A stretch of 64,000 nt of DNA from Rufibacter psychrotolerans (lineage in GTDB: Bacteria > Bacteroidota > Bacteroidia > Cytophagales > Hymenobacteraceae), in NCBI RefSeq assembly GCF_016924645.1, contig NZ_JAFFJV010000025.1, positions 1 to 64,000 on the forward strand, given 5' to 3'. Every line of letters begins with the position of its first letter. Position 1 is the first letter of the stretch. Shown here one piece after another: positions 17,309-25,433 of this stretch. Made by a program: the position numbers and the translations under genes. Under the pieces are notes generated by a model. It saw nothing but the letters and a program-made list of their open reading frames with translations. It made no database searches and was not told the origin of the DNA.

Positions 17309-18130
17309 ATGCAACCAGCGCAACAGAAAGGAAAAGTGATCATAGCAGGAGCCGGCCCCGGTGATCCTGAGCTGATCACGGTGAAGACGGTAAAAGCGTT
17401 GCGCCAGGCCGAGGTCATTCTGGTGGACCGGCTGGTGAGCGAGGAAATCCTGAAGGAGTACGCCTCGCCGCAGGCGGAAATTGTATACGTGGGCAAGCAA
17501 TGCCGCCGCCCCGGCACCACGCCGCAGGCCACCATCAATGAACTGCTGGTGGAATATGCCTTATTGGGCAAACAGGTACTGCGTCTGAAAGGCGGAGACG
17601 TGTCCATTTTCTCCAACGTGCTGGATGAACTGCAAGCCCTGGTGGCGCACGAGATTCCGTACGAGATCATTCCCGGCATCACGGCAGCCCTGGGTGCGGC
17701 AGCCTACGCGGGCATTCCTTTAACAGCTCGGCAGCATTCTACCGCCGTTCGGTTTCTTACCTTCTACACCTACAGCAAACTCACCGAGGAATACTGGCAC
17801 GAACTGGCCCAGACCGAGGACACGCTGGTGTTCTACATGAGTAGTGAGCGGTTGAATGAGGTGGTGGAGAAACTGACCCGCCACGGCATTTCTGAGGAGA
17901 AACAGCTGGCGGTGGTAGAGCAGGCCACCACGCCCTTGCAGCACGTGCAGGTAAGCAGTTTATATGACTACGAACAGAACCTGGGCGGCAAAACGTTTGT
18001 TTCGCCTTCGTTAGTGATCATAGGTAAAGTGGTAGCCCTGCACGAGCAGTTTCAGTGGTTTACAGACAACCCAAGTAGAGAACATTACTTCAAGCCGGTC
18101 TCTGAACAGGCCAGCTTGGTACTTCAATAA
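17309..18130 (+). CDS. cobA: Uroporphyrinogen-III C-methyltransferase (SUMT)
   Basis: A 273-residue SAM-dependent enzyme that methylates uroporphyrinogen III twice to precorrin-2, the branch point to siroheme. Motifs: VIIAGAGPGDPELITVKTVKAL at the N-terminus, LRLKGGDVSIFSN for SAM binding, and IPGITAALGAAAYAGIPLT. It has the single methyltransferase domain of short SUMTs. The ATG at 17309 places the family N-terminus directly after it. It supplies cofactor for the sulfite reductase encoded downstream; the later steps are provided by the fusion protein at 21987. It ends 12 bases before cysJ. Confidence 0.93.
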   Translation: MQPAQQKGKVIIAGAGPGDPELITVKTVKALRQAEVILVDRLVSEEILKEYASPQAEIVYVGKQCRRPGTTPQATINELLVEYALLGKQVLRLKGGDVSIFSNVLDELQALVAHEIPYEIIPGITAALGAAAYAGIPLTARQHSTAVRFLTFYTYSKLTEEYWHELAQTEDTLVFYMSSERLNEVVEKLTRHGISEEKQLAVVEQATTPLQHVQVSSLYDYEQNLGGKTFVSPSLVIIGKVVALHEQFQWFTDNPSREHYFKPVSEQASLVLQ

Positions 18131-18142
18131 TTTTTCAAAGCT

Positions 18143-19858
18143 ATGTTAGCAGAAGCTAAATTAAAGGCCTTACAAGAACTGGTGCAGCAATCTTCAAAAG
18201 AAGAGTTGATCTGGATGAGCGGTTACTTGTCGGGGCTTATTTCTTCACAGGGAGTAGGCGTTTCTGCCGCTACTGAGGCCGTGGCAGCGGCTCCTAAACC
18301 AGCCATTGGCCGGGTAACCATTGCCTACGGTACCGAGACCGGTAACTCCAAGCGCGTGGCCACTGAGCTTGCTGGCAAAGCCAAGAAAAGCGGCATCAAC
18401 GCCCGGGTAGTGAGCCTGGACCAATACCGCCTGAACGATCTGGAAAAGGAAGAATATTTCCTGACTGTGATCAGCACGCAAGGTGAGGGAGATCCGCCCG
18501 CCGGGGCCCAGAAATTCTACGATTACGTTCACCAAACCGATAAACAATTGCCTAAGCTGAAGTACAGCGTACTGGCTTTAGGTGATACTTCCTACCCGCT
18601 GTTCTGCAAAGCTGGCGAAGACGTGGATGCCCAACTGAAGCGCCTGGGCGGTAACCAGCTGGTGCCTATCCAGAAGTGCGACGTGGATTTTGAGGACGAG
18701 GCCAACGCCTGGTTCCAGAGCGTGTTGGATACCCTTAACCAGTCTTCGGCGCCTGCGGCTACTCCGGTTACAACTGCCCCGGCACCGGCCAAGAAAAGCG
18801 GCAAGAAAATCTACAACGGCACCATTTTGACCAACATCGTACTGAACGACGTGGGGTCTAAGAAGAAAACGCATCACATTGAGATTGAGGCCGAAGATTT
18901 AACCTACGAACCTGGTGATGCACTGGGCGTGGTGCCTAAAAACCGTCCGGCCACTATTGAGGCCATCCTCAAAATCACGGGCATTTCGCCAGAGGACAAA
19001 GTGACGCACCGCAACAGTGAGGCTACCGTTCAGGAATTGCTGCACGACAAGGTGAACATCAATTTCCTGCCAGAGCGGGTGGTGAAAAAATATGCCGAGG
19101 TAGTGGAGCAGAACATTCCGGCTACTCGTATAGACTTACTGGACCTGCTCAGAATCTATCCGGTGAAAGACGCTGAGCAGTTCAAAGAGGTACTGCAGAT
19201 TCTGGAGCCCATTGCGCCGCGTCTGTATTCCATCTCTTCGTCGCTGGAAGCGCATTCCGGTGAGATCCACGTGACCGTGGCCCGGGATGAGTTCAGAATC
19301 AACGAGGAACTCCTGTGCGGCCACTGCTCAGATTATTTGTCTGAGTTGCCCGAGGGAACAAGCATTGAATTCTACATCCACAAAAACAACCAGTTCAAAC
19401 TGCCGGCCGCCGACAAAGACGTGATCATGATTGGGCCGGGCACAGGCGTGGCGCCGTTCCGCTCTTTCCTGGCCGAGCGTGATGCCACCGGAGCCGAGGG
19501 CCGCAACTGGCTGTTCTTCGGGGACCAGCACTTCACCACCGACTTCCTGTACCAAACGGAGATCCAGAGCTGGTACGAGACTGGTATCCTGACCCGCTTC
19601 AACGGCGCCTTCTCCCGCGACCAACAGGAGAAAGTGTACGTGCAGCACAAAATGCTGGAAAACGCCGCTACGTTCTATGAGTGGCTTACTTCTGGTGCCT
19701 ATGTGTACGTTTGCGGGGCCAAAGAGCCCATGAGCGTAGATGTGGAGAACACCCTGCTGCAGATCATCGGTTTAGGAGCCGGATCTTCACCGGAAGAAGC
19801 GGCCGTGTACCTGGAGCAGCTGAAAGAAGAAGGCCGCTACCTGAAAGATGTGTATTAA
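18143..19858 (+). CDS. cysJ: Sulfite reductase flavoprotein (CysJ-like diflavin reductase)
   Basis: A 571-residue FMN/FAD/NADPH electron carrier. After a short helical lead, a flavodoxin domain (about residues 52-200; IAYGTETGNSKRVA and STQGEGDPPAGAQKFYDYV) is joined by an alanine/proline linker (APAATPVTTAPAPAKKS) to a ferredoxin-reductase module (residues 225-571) with RLYSISSSLEAH for FAD, GPGTGVAPFRSFL for NADPH, and YVCGAKEPMSVDVE near the end, terminating in YLKDVY. It passes electrons from NADPH to the hemoprotein CysI. It follows cobA by 12 bases and is separated from cysI by repeats. Confidence 0.94.
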   Translation: MLAEAKLKALQELVQQSSKEELIWMSGYLSGLISSQGVGVSAATEAVAAAPKPAIGRVTIAYGTETGNSKRVATELAGKAKKSGINARVVSLDQYRLNDLEKEEYFLTVISTQGEGDPPAGAQKFYDYVHQTDKQLPKLKYSVLALGDTSYPLFCKAGEDVDAQLKRLGGNQLVPIQKCDVDFEDEANAWFQSVLDTLNQSSAPAATPVTTAPAPAKKSGKKIYNGTILTNIVLNDVGSKKKTHHIEIEAEDLTYEPGDALGVVPKNRPATIEAILKITGISPEDKVTHRNSEATVQELLHDKVNINFLPERVVKKYAEVVEQNIPATRIDLLDLLRIYPVKDAEQFKEVLQILEPIAPRLYSISSSLEAHSGEIHVTVARDEFRINEELLCGHCSDYLSELPEGTSIEFYIHKNNQFKLPAADKDVIMIGPGTGVAPFRSFLAERDATGAEGRNWLFFGDQHFTTDFLYQTEIQSWYETGILTRFNGAFSRDQQEKVYVQHKMLENAATFYEWLTSGAYVYVCGAKEPMSVDVENTLLQIIGLGAGSSPEEAAVYLEQLKEEGRYLKDVY

Positions 19859-20097
19859 TTCTGAATATTGATGCTGGCGCGAGCTTGTAGCTCGTGTCCG
19901 CACGCATTCCAGAAATCTGCTGCTGAGGAATAATCAGCAAAAGAAGGCACGAGCTGCAAGCTCGCGCCAGCGAAAATTAGCCAAAGACACTAAAATTAAC
20001 TTCCGTTTAGAGCCTCTTTTTCAGAAAACAGGCTCTAAACGGAAATCAAAGAATCAAGGGCAGGAAGCTTCCTGTTCCTCATAAAGACCAGTTCGGC
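19859..20097. repeat. Repeats between cysJ and cysI
   Basis: Bases 19873-19972 are a two-armed palindrome nearly identical in layout and sequence to that at 88-183 (arm GCTGGCGCGAGCTTGTAGC; both share GTCCGCACGCATTCCAGAA after the left arm). Bases 20001-20044 are a well-formed small hairpin (P): TTCCGTTTAGAGCCT pairs perfectly with AGGCTCTAAACGGAA. Confidence 0.85.
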
Positions 20098-21780
20098 ATG
20101 TCAACTGAGAAAAAGAATTTATCTCCTATAGAGAAAATAAAAGAGGTCAGCCAAGGATTACGCGGAACTCTGAAAGAAAGCTTGAAAGACGAAATCACCG
20201 GGGCCATCCGCGAGGACGACACGGCGCTGGTGAAATTCCACGGCATGTACATGCAGGACGACCGCGACCGCCGCGAGGAGCGCGCTGCCAAAAAGCTGGA
20301 GCGCCTGTATTCCTTCATGATCCGGTTGCGTCTGCCGGGCGGCTTCCTAACCCCAGAGCAATACATTGCCACTCATAACATTGCCGGAGAGAACTCTACC
20401 GGTGTCATTAAAATCACTACCCGCCAGACCCTGCAGTTGCACGGGATTGTGAAGTCCAAAACCAAACCTACCATCAAGGCCTTCAACCAGGTGGGGCTGG
20501 ATTCTATTGCCGCCTGCGGCGACGTGAACCGGAACGTGGTGGCCTCGGCCAACCCGCTGGAGTCTCCGCTACATGACAGAATCTACCAATACGCCGATAG
20601 AATCAGTGAGTATCTTTTGCCAAAAACCCGCTCGTACTATGATGTGTGGCTGGACGAAGAGAAAATCTATGACCGCGTAGACGAGGAAGATCCGTTGTAC
20701 CAGGACCGGTATCTGCCGCGCAAGTTCAAGATCGGGTTGGTGATTCCGCCAAACAATGATTCAGACGTGTTTGCGCAGGATCTTGGCCTCATCGCCATCA
20801 TTGAGAACGATGAACTGAAAGGCTTCAACCTGGCCGTGGGCGGTGGCTTGTCGTTCACGCACGGTAACCCAGAGACGTATCCGCGCCTGGCCACGGAGAT
20901 TGGCTTCGTGAGCACCGAGGAATCTGACGATAAGCTGTTCAAAGCTGTGTACGAGGTATTGACCGTACAGCGTGACTTCGGGAACCGTGCCGACCGCAAA
21001 CTGGCTCGCTTGAAGTACACCGTAGACAACATGACCCTGGAAGGTTTCCGGGCAGAATTGGAAAAACGCACCGGATTCCCGCTGGAGACTTCTCGTCCGT
21101 ATGAACTGAAGACCCGCGTAGACCACTACGGCTGGGCGCAGAGCTATAACGGTCTGTGGCACTACACGGTGTTTGTGGAGAACGGCCGCGTGACCGATCT
21201 GGAAAACGGCGTAGCCCTGAAAACCGCCATGCTGGAGGTTGCCCAAACCGGCAAAGCCAACTATCGCTTCACCTGTAACCAGAACGTGATCCTCAGCGAC
21301 ATCACCGAGGAAAATAAAGCAGAGATAGAGCAGATCCTGGCCAAGCACAACGTGCTTCCGCACACCGCGGCGGCCTCGTTGGTGCGCAAAAACTCTATGG
21401 CTTGCGTGGCGCTGCCTACGTGTCCGTTGGCCTTGGCCGAAGCACAGCGGTATCTGCCGGAACTGATCACCAAAATTGACGGCGTACTGGCCAACCACGG
21501 TCTGCAGGACGAGGAAATCATCATCAGAATGACCGGTTGCCCGAACGGCTGCGGTCGCTCGGTGCTGTCTGAGATCGGGTTTGTGGGCACCGCCCCGGGC
21601 CATTACAACCTGAACCTGGGCGGCGATGAGCAAGGCCAGCGCCTGAACAAACTCTACAAAGAGAACCTGGACGAAGCCGCCATTCTGCAAGAGCTGGACA
21701 CCGCCTTTGGTTTGTTCAAGCAAAACCGCCTGGCCGGCGAGCGCTTCGGGGATTTTGCCTACCGTACGCTGGTGAATTAA
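20098..21780 (+). CDS. cysI: Sulfite reductase hemoprotein subunit
   Basis: A 560-residue siroheme and [4Fe-4S] enzyme that reduces sulfite to sulfide with six electrons. It has the two nitrite/sulfite-reductase repeats of the family. The cluster ligands are visible in CVALPTCPLA near residue 434 (C-x5-C) and TGCPNGCGRS near residue 479 (C-x3-C). The N-terminal half includes NIAGENSTGVIKITTRQTLQLHG, typical of the NADPH-type CysI. Length matches E. coli CysI (570). It works with the CysJ encoded upstream and needs siroheme from cobA and the fusion gene downstream. Confidence 0.96.
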   Translation: MSTEKKNLSPIEKIKEVSQGLRGTLKESLKDEITGAIREDDTALVKFHGMYMQDDRDRREERAAKKLERLYSFMIRLRLPGGFLTPEQYIATHNIAGENSTGVIKITTRQTLQLHGIVKSKTKPTIKAFNQVGLDSIAACGDVNRNVVASANPLESPLHDRIYQYADRISEYLLPKTRSYYDVWLDEEKIYDRVDEEDPLYQDRYLPRKFKIGLVIPPNNDSDVFAQDLGLIAIIENDELKGFNLAVGGGLSFTHGNPETYPRLATEIGFVSTEESDDKLFKAVYEVLTVQRDFGNRADRKLARLKYTVDNMTLEGFRAELEKRTGFPLETSRPYELKTRVDHYGWAQSYNGLWHYTVFVENGRVTDLENGVALKTAMLEVAQTGKANYRFTCNQNVILSDITEENKAEIEQILAKHNVLPHTAAASLVRKNSMACVALPTCPLALAEAQRYLPELITKIDGVLANHGLQDEEIIIRMTGCPNGCGRSVLSEIGFVGTAPGHYNLNLGGDEQGQRLNKLYKENLDEAAILQELDTAFGLFKQNRLAGERFGDFAYRTLVN

Positions 21781-21856
21781 CCCGGGGACAATCCTCCAAT
21801 TCTCTGAGCCGCCGCGCGCTCATTCCTCTGCAATTCTCTTAACTTATGATGGTATA

Positions 21857-21890
21857 GTTTAGGGCTACTTTCCAAAAAGTAGCCCTAAAA
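21857..21890. repeat. Small-hairpin (P) copy after cysI
   Basis: TTTAGGGCTACTTT pairs with AAAGTAGCCCTAAA around a short loop. Compared with other members, the change in one arm (CTA for CTG) is matched in the other (TAG for CAG), keeping the stem. Confidence 0.8.
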
Positions 21891-21937
21891 TGTAAATTTT
21901 AATTCTGATACCTGATAGGTTTACTAGAGATGAAGTT

Positions 21938-21945
21938 TATATTTG
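21938..21945 (+). promoter_or_regulatory. Probable -7 element of the siroheme/TSUP fusion gene
   Basis: A perfect TATATTTG, without a good TTTG at the expected distance. Transcription would start near 21950, so the fusion gene may be transcribed separately from cysI. Confidence 0.45.
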
Positions 21946-21986
21946 ATTAAAGGGATACATTGAATCCTACCCAAGAAAATAAGAAA

Positions 21987-23486
21987 ATGGACTCCGCCAC
22001 CCTGAAGGAGCAGAACAATTTGTTTCCGGTTTTCCTGAAACTGGAGCAAATGCGTGTGTTGGTAGTGGGGGGCGGAAACGTGGGCCTGGAGAAACTGTCG
22101 GCCTTGCTGCAGAACTCCCCACGTACTACCATCAAGGTAGTGGCCATCCAGTTCAACGAGGCGGTACTGCAACTAGCGCAGGAGCACGACAACATCACGC
22201 TGGAAGCCAAACCCTTCACCCCGGAGGATCTGGCCGGGGCCGATATTGTGATTGTAGCCGTGAACGACCGCGAGGCCAGCCGGGCCATCAGCCTGGAGGC
22301 CAAGCGCCAGGGCAAACTAGTTAACGTAGCCGATACGCCTGATCTCTGCGATTTTTACCTCAGTTCTGTGGTGCGCAAGGGTAACCTCAAAATTGCCATC
22401 TCTACGAACGGGAAATCTCCCACCATGGCCAAGCGCCTGAAAGAGACCTTCCATGAAACGCTGCCCGAAGAACTGGACGAGGTGTTGGATCAAATGCAGC
22501 AGATCAGAAATCAACTGGCCGGCGATTTTACCGCCAAGGTCAATCAACTAAATGACATCACCAAAGTGCTAGCTGTTAAAGATAAACCAGAAAACAAACC
22601 CGTGGTGCGGCCTGAAAAGCCTTGGAAGAAAATTGCCTCCGGTGTAGCCCTGGCGTTCTTTTTCATGATTTTCGGCCGCCTGGCCTTCTCGGCCATCACC
22701 TTTGACCAGGTCTCCGCGTTCGTGGGCAACATTGAGCCTATCTTCTACTGGATGATCTTTGCCGGCTTTTTGGCGCAGATGGTAGACGGCGCCCTGGGCA
22801 TGGGCTACGGCGTAACCAGCACCACCGTATTGCTGTCTTTGGGCGTGAACCTGCCCGCCATCAGCGGAAGCATTCACACCGCCGAGATCTTCTCCAGCGG
22901 TATCTCGGGTTTCAGCCACTACAAGTTCGGGAACGTGAACAAAAAGCTGTTCAAAGTCCTGCTGGTACCCGGCGTGATTGGCGCCATTGTGGGTGCCTGG
23001 CTTTTGGCGAAAGTGGGCGAGGAGCATGCCAACTACGTACGACCCATTCTGGCGGCCTATACTCTGGTGCTGGGCGTGCGCATCATCTACACGGCATTCA
23101 AGAAGAACCGCGAACGCAAGAAAATAAAAAAGGCTGGTATTCTGGCCGGGGCCGGCGGTTTCCTGGATTCCTTCGGCGGAGGCGGCTGGGGACCTTTGGT
23201 GACCAGTACCCTTATTGCCAAAGGCCGAACCCCGCGCTTTGTGATAGGAACGGTAAGCATTACGGAGTTCTTTGTGACGTTTGCCAGTGCGCTTACCTTC
23301 TTTGCCATGCTGGGCCTGAGCCACCTGCAGGTCATTATTGGCCTGGTGCTGGGCGGCATGCTGGCCGCGCCCATTGCAGCGAGGTTGGCCGGCCGTTTGC
23401 CCATGAAAACCATGTTCATCGCCGTAGGCTCACTGGTTATCATCTGGAGCCTCCGGATTTTGTTGAAGGCGGTAGGGCTGTTTTAG
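21987..23486 (+). CDS. Siroheme synthase NAD domain fused to TSUP (TauE/SafE) permease
   Basis: A 499-residue fusion. Residues about 10-200 resemble the precorrin-2 dehydrogenase/sirohydrochlorin ferrochelatase (Met8/CysG N-terminal): NAD-binding MRVLVVGGGNVGLEKLSALL, then VNVADTPDLCDFYLSSVVRKGNLKIAISTNGKSPTMAKRLKE, which holds the conserved Asp. Residues from about 210 are a membrane domain of the TSUP family with some eight helices and the signature MVDGALGMGYGVTSTT. In a sulfate-assimilation cluster the first half completes siroheme and the second could move sulfate or sulfite, but the transport direction is inference. I choose the ATG at 21987; an in-frame TTG at 21960 adds nine residues. 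No other sulfate permease is in the window. Confidence 0.88.
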   Translation: MDSATLKEQNNLFPVFLKLEQMRVLVVGGGNVGLEKLSALLQNSPRTTIKVVAIQFNEAVLQLAQEHDNITLEAKPFTPEDLAGADIVIVAVNDREASRAISLEAKRQGKLVNVADTPDLCDFYLSSVVRKGNLKIAISTNGKSPTMAKRLKETFHETLPEELDEVLDQMQQIRNQLAGDFTAKVNQLNDITKVLAVKDKPENKPVVRPEKPWKKIASGVALAFFFMIFGRLAFSAITFDQVSAFVGNIEPIFYWMIFAGFLAQMVDGALGMGYGVTSTTVLLSLGVNLPAISGSIHTAEIFSSGISGFSHYKFGNVNKKLFKVLLVPGVIGAIVGAWLLAKVGEEHANYVRPILAAYTLVLGVRIIYTAFKKNRERKKIKKAGILAGAGGFLDSFGGGGWGPLVTSTLIAKGRTPRFVIGTVSITEFFVTFASALTFFAMLGLSHLQVIIGLVLGGMLAAPIAARLAGRLPMKTMFIAVGSLVIIWSLRILLKAVGLF

Positions 23487-23529
23487 AAGGATTTAAAAGA
23501 AATTAGGCTGGAAACGCCTTATAAAAACT

Positions 23530-23649
23530 GTAGAGACAAGGCACTGCCTTGTCTCTACGCATTTCTGATCCTTTCTATTTTCCGGGATTGGAGTTGGTCT
23601 GAATATGGAAAGCAATCTGCCAGGAGAAAAGGCAGTGCCTTGTCTCTAC
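23530..23649. repeat. Two-armed palindrome overlapping the end of metX
   Basis: The left arm at 23530-23558 is a 29-base near-perfect palindrome (GTAGAGACAAGGCAC then its complement). The right arm at 23629-23649 repeats half of it and contains the TAG stop codon of metX (minus strand, 23646). A related half-arm is at 21-49. Confidence 0.75.
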
Positions 23650-24695
23650 AGGATCACGTTTGATACCGGCGTCTCGTTTTGGACACTGGCCAACCAGGCG
23701 GAGAGGTGCTGAGAGATTTTCTCACCTTCAATGATGAATCCATCGTGGCCGTAATTAGAGTCAATCTCCACGTAATCGGCGTTGGGCAGATGTTGGGCCA
23801 GGAACTTTTGCTCCTGCGTGGGGCAAAGAATATCGCTGCTGATACCAATGATGAGCGTTTTCTGGGCTATTTTGGCTAAAACAGCCTCTAAACGCCCGCC
23901 CCGGCCACGGCCTAAATGGTGGCTGTCCAGGGCCTTGGTCAGAAACCAGTAGCTGTAGGCGTTGAAGCGAGCCACCAGTTTGTCGCCCTGGTAATTGAGG
24001 TAAGAAGAGACGCGGTAATGGTCCAGCTTCTCGGGGTCAGGATCGGTTTGGTTTTGGGCCAGGATCTGGTAGTTGCGGTAGGTGAGCATGCCTAGGGCGC
24101 GAGCCGCTTTCAGACCTTTGTCACCGGCGGTTGGGCTGGGTTCGCCCCAGGTACCGTCGGCTTCCAGCATGAGGCGCTGGGTGGTGTGAATGCCAATGCC
24201 CCAGGTGCTTTCGGCGGCAGACGTAGCCAGCAGGAACAGGTTCTCCACTACTTCCGGCTCGGCAAAGGCCCACTCTAACACTTGAAAGCCGCCACAGCTG
24301 CCGCCGGCCAGAATCCGTATCTTCTCCAGGCCCAGGTGTTCACGCAAGAGGATGTGTGCCTTCACCATGTCACGGATGGTGACCTGCGGAAAAGACGAAT
24401 AGTAAGGTTTCTGCGTTTCTGGGTTAATGCTCAGCGGACCAGTAGTGCCGTAGCAAGAACCCAGAATGTTGGCGCAGACAATGAAATACTGGCTGGGATC
24501 AAAGGCTTTGTTTTCACCCACCAGGCCGTTCCACCAGTCCAGCACGTCTGAATTAGCGGTCAGGGCATGGCAAATCCAGACCACATTGCTTTTATTTGCG
24601 TTCAGTTGACCGAACGTGTGGTAAGCGATGGTGATTTCTGGAAGCGATTGCCCACCTTCTAACGCAAAAGGCTGGTTATATTGAAAATAATGCAT
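23646..24695 (-). CDS. metX: Homoserine O-acetyltransferase
   Basis: A 349-residue alpha/beta hydrolase that transfers acetyl from acetyl-CoA to homoserine, opening the methionine pathway. The nucleophile elbow is GGSCGGFQ (commonly GGSMGG), the acid lies in ISSDILCP and the histidine in YGHDGF near the C-terminus; VWICHALTANSDVLDWW is a MetX signature. The size is typical. The related succinyltransferase activity has evolved in this family, so the acyl group is not certain. It is divergent from osmC with 56 bases between and convergent with the fusion gene. Bases 23855-23895 inside the gene resemble the small-hairpin (P) family. The last codon and stop lie in a repeat. Confidence 0.93.
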   Translation of the reverse strand: MHYFQYNQPFALEGGQSLPEITIAYHTFGQLNANKSNVVWICHALTANSDVLDWWNGLVGENKAFDPSQYFIVCANILGSCYGTTGPLSINPETQKPYYSSFPQVTIRDMVKAHILLREHLGLEKIRILAGGSCGGFQVLEWAFAEPEVVENLFLLATSAAESTWGIGIHTTQRLMLEADGTWGEPSPTAGDKGLKAARALGMLTYRNYQILAQNQTDPDPEKLDHYRVSSYLNYQGDKLVARFNAYSYWFLTKALDSHHLGRGRGGRLEAVLAKIAQKTLIIGISSDILCPTQEQKFLAQHLPNADYVEIDSNYGHDGFIIEGEKISQHLSAWLASVQNETPVSNVIL

Positions 24696-24751
24696 GTAGT
24701 CTACTTTAATCTTACAAAGTAAAGGCCTACAGGCGTAAAACCGTAATAAAT

Positions 24752-25174
24752 ATGATAAGAATTGAGATGAACCGCGTGGGTGGCGATTACGGCTTTGAGG
24801 CCAAAGACGCTAACGGACACGTCATCACCACCGATACCAGCCCCGAGAGCGGCGGCATGAACTTTGGCGTGCGCCCCATGCAGATGCTTTTAATGGCTTT
24901 GGGGGGCTGCAGCGGCATAGACGTGGCCATGATCCTGAAAAAACAGCGCCAGGAATTGACCGCCTTCAGAATGGAAATCTCCGGGGAGCGGGAAGCGGGC
25001 AAAGAGCCCTCGCTGTGGAAAAAAATACACGTGGTGTTTGAGATGCAGGGCCCCCATGATGTAGCCAAAGCCGAACGCGCCTGCGAGCTATCCATGATGA
25101 AATACTGCTCCGTGGCCGAAACGCTGCGCCGCGCGGGAGCAGAGATCACGTGGGAAGCGAGAGTCATCGCGTAA
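24752..25174 (+). CDS. OsmC family protein
   Basis: A 140-residue OsmC/Ohr-fold protein. It has the two family cysteines, in LGGCSGIDV near residue 51 and in MMKYCSVAETL near residue 115, positioned for peroxide reduction. Some OsmC proteins detoxify organic hydroperoxides and others bind or process sulfur compounds; the sulfur neighbourhood makes a sulfur role attractive but this is inference. It is divergent from metX and upstream of metZ. The start ATG at 24752 gives MIRIEMNRVGGDYGFEAKD. Confidence 0.88.
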   Translation: MIRIEMNRVGGDYGFEAKDANGHVITTDTSPESGGMNFGVRPMQMLLMALGGCSGIDVAMILKKQRQELTAFRMEISGEREAGKEPSLWKKIHVVFEMQGPHDVAKAERACELSMMKYCSVAETLRRAGAEITWEARVIA

Positions 25175-25433
25175 GGGTTCAATAGCGTTTTAGCGTTGCT
25201 TTCCCCGAATTAGGCCTAAAACGCCCCAACGTAGCGGCGTTACGCGTAACGCCGTGGCTCTACGCCGCAATGCAGGCTCAAACCTGCCGGAAACCTTATC
25301 CAACGGAGTAATAAGACCTACCATTGGTGAGGCGTTCTCGTTGCATGGCACCACGGCGTTACAGGGTAACGCCGCTACAGGAACAGGCCAGCCACTAGCA
25401 CATCAGCACATTAAAAAATTAGCACATTAATCC
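25175..25433. repeat. Repeats upstream of metZ
   Basis: Bases 25186-25228 hold a weak small-hairpin copy. The arm at 25231-25257 (GTAGCGGCGTTACGCGTAAC then GCCGTGG) is returned inverted at 25351-25378; each arm is itself palindromic around GTTAC/GTAAC. Bases 25396-25432 hold TTAGCACAT-type direct repeats ending at the metZ start. I saw no SAM riboswitch. Confidence 0.75.

Noticed and set aside
25175-25433. SAM riboswitch before metZ
   Set aside because: The spacer is explained by palindromic and TTAGCACA repeats; none of the conserved SAM-I or SAM-II core features were visible.
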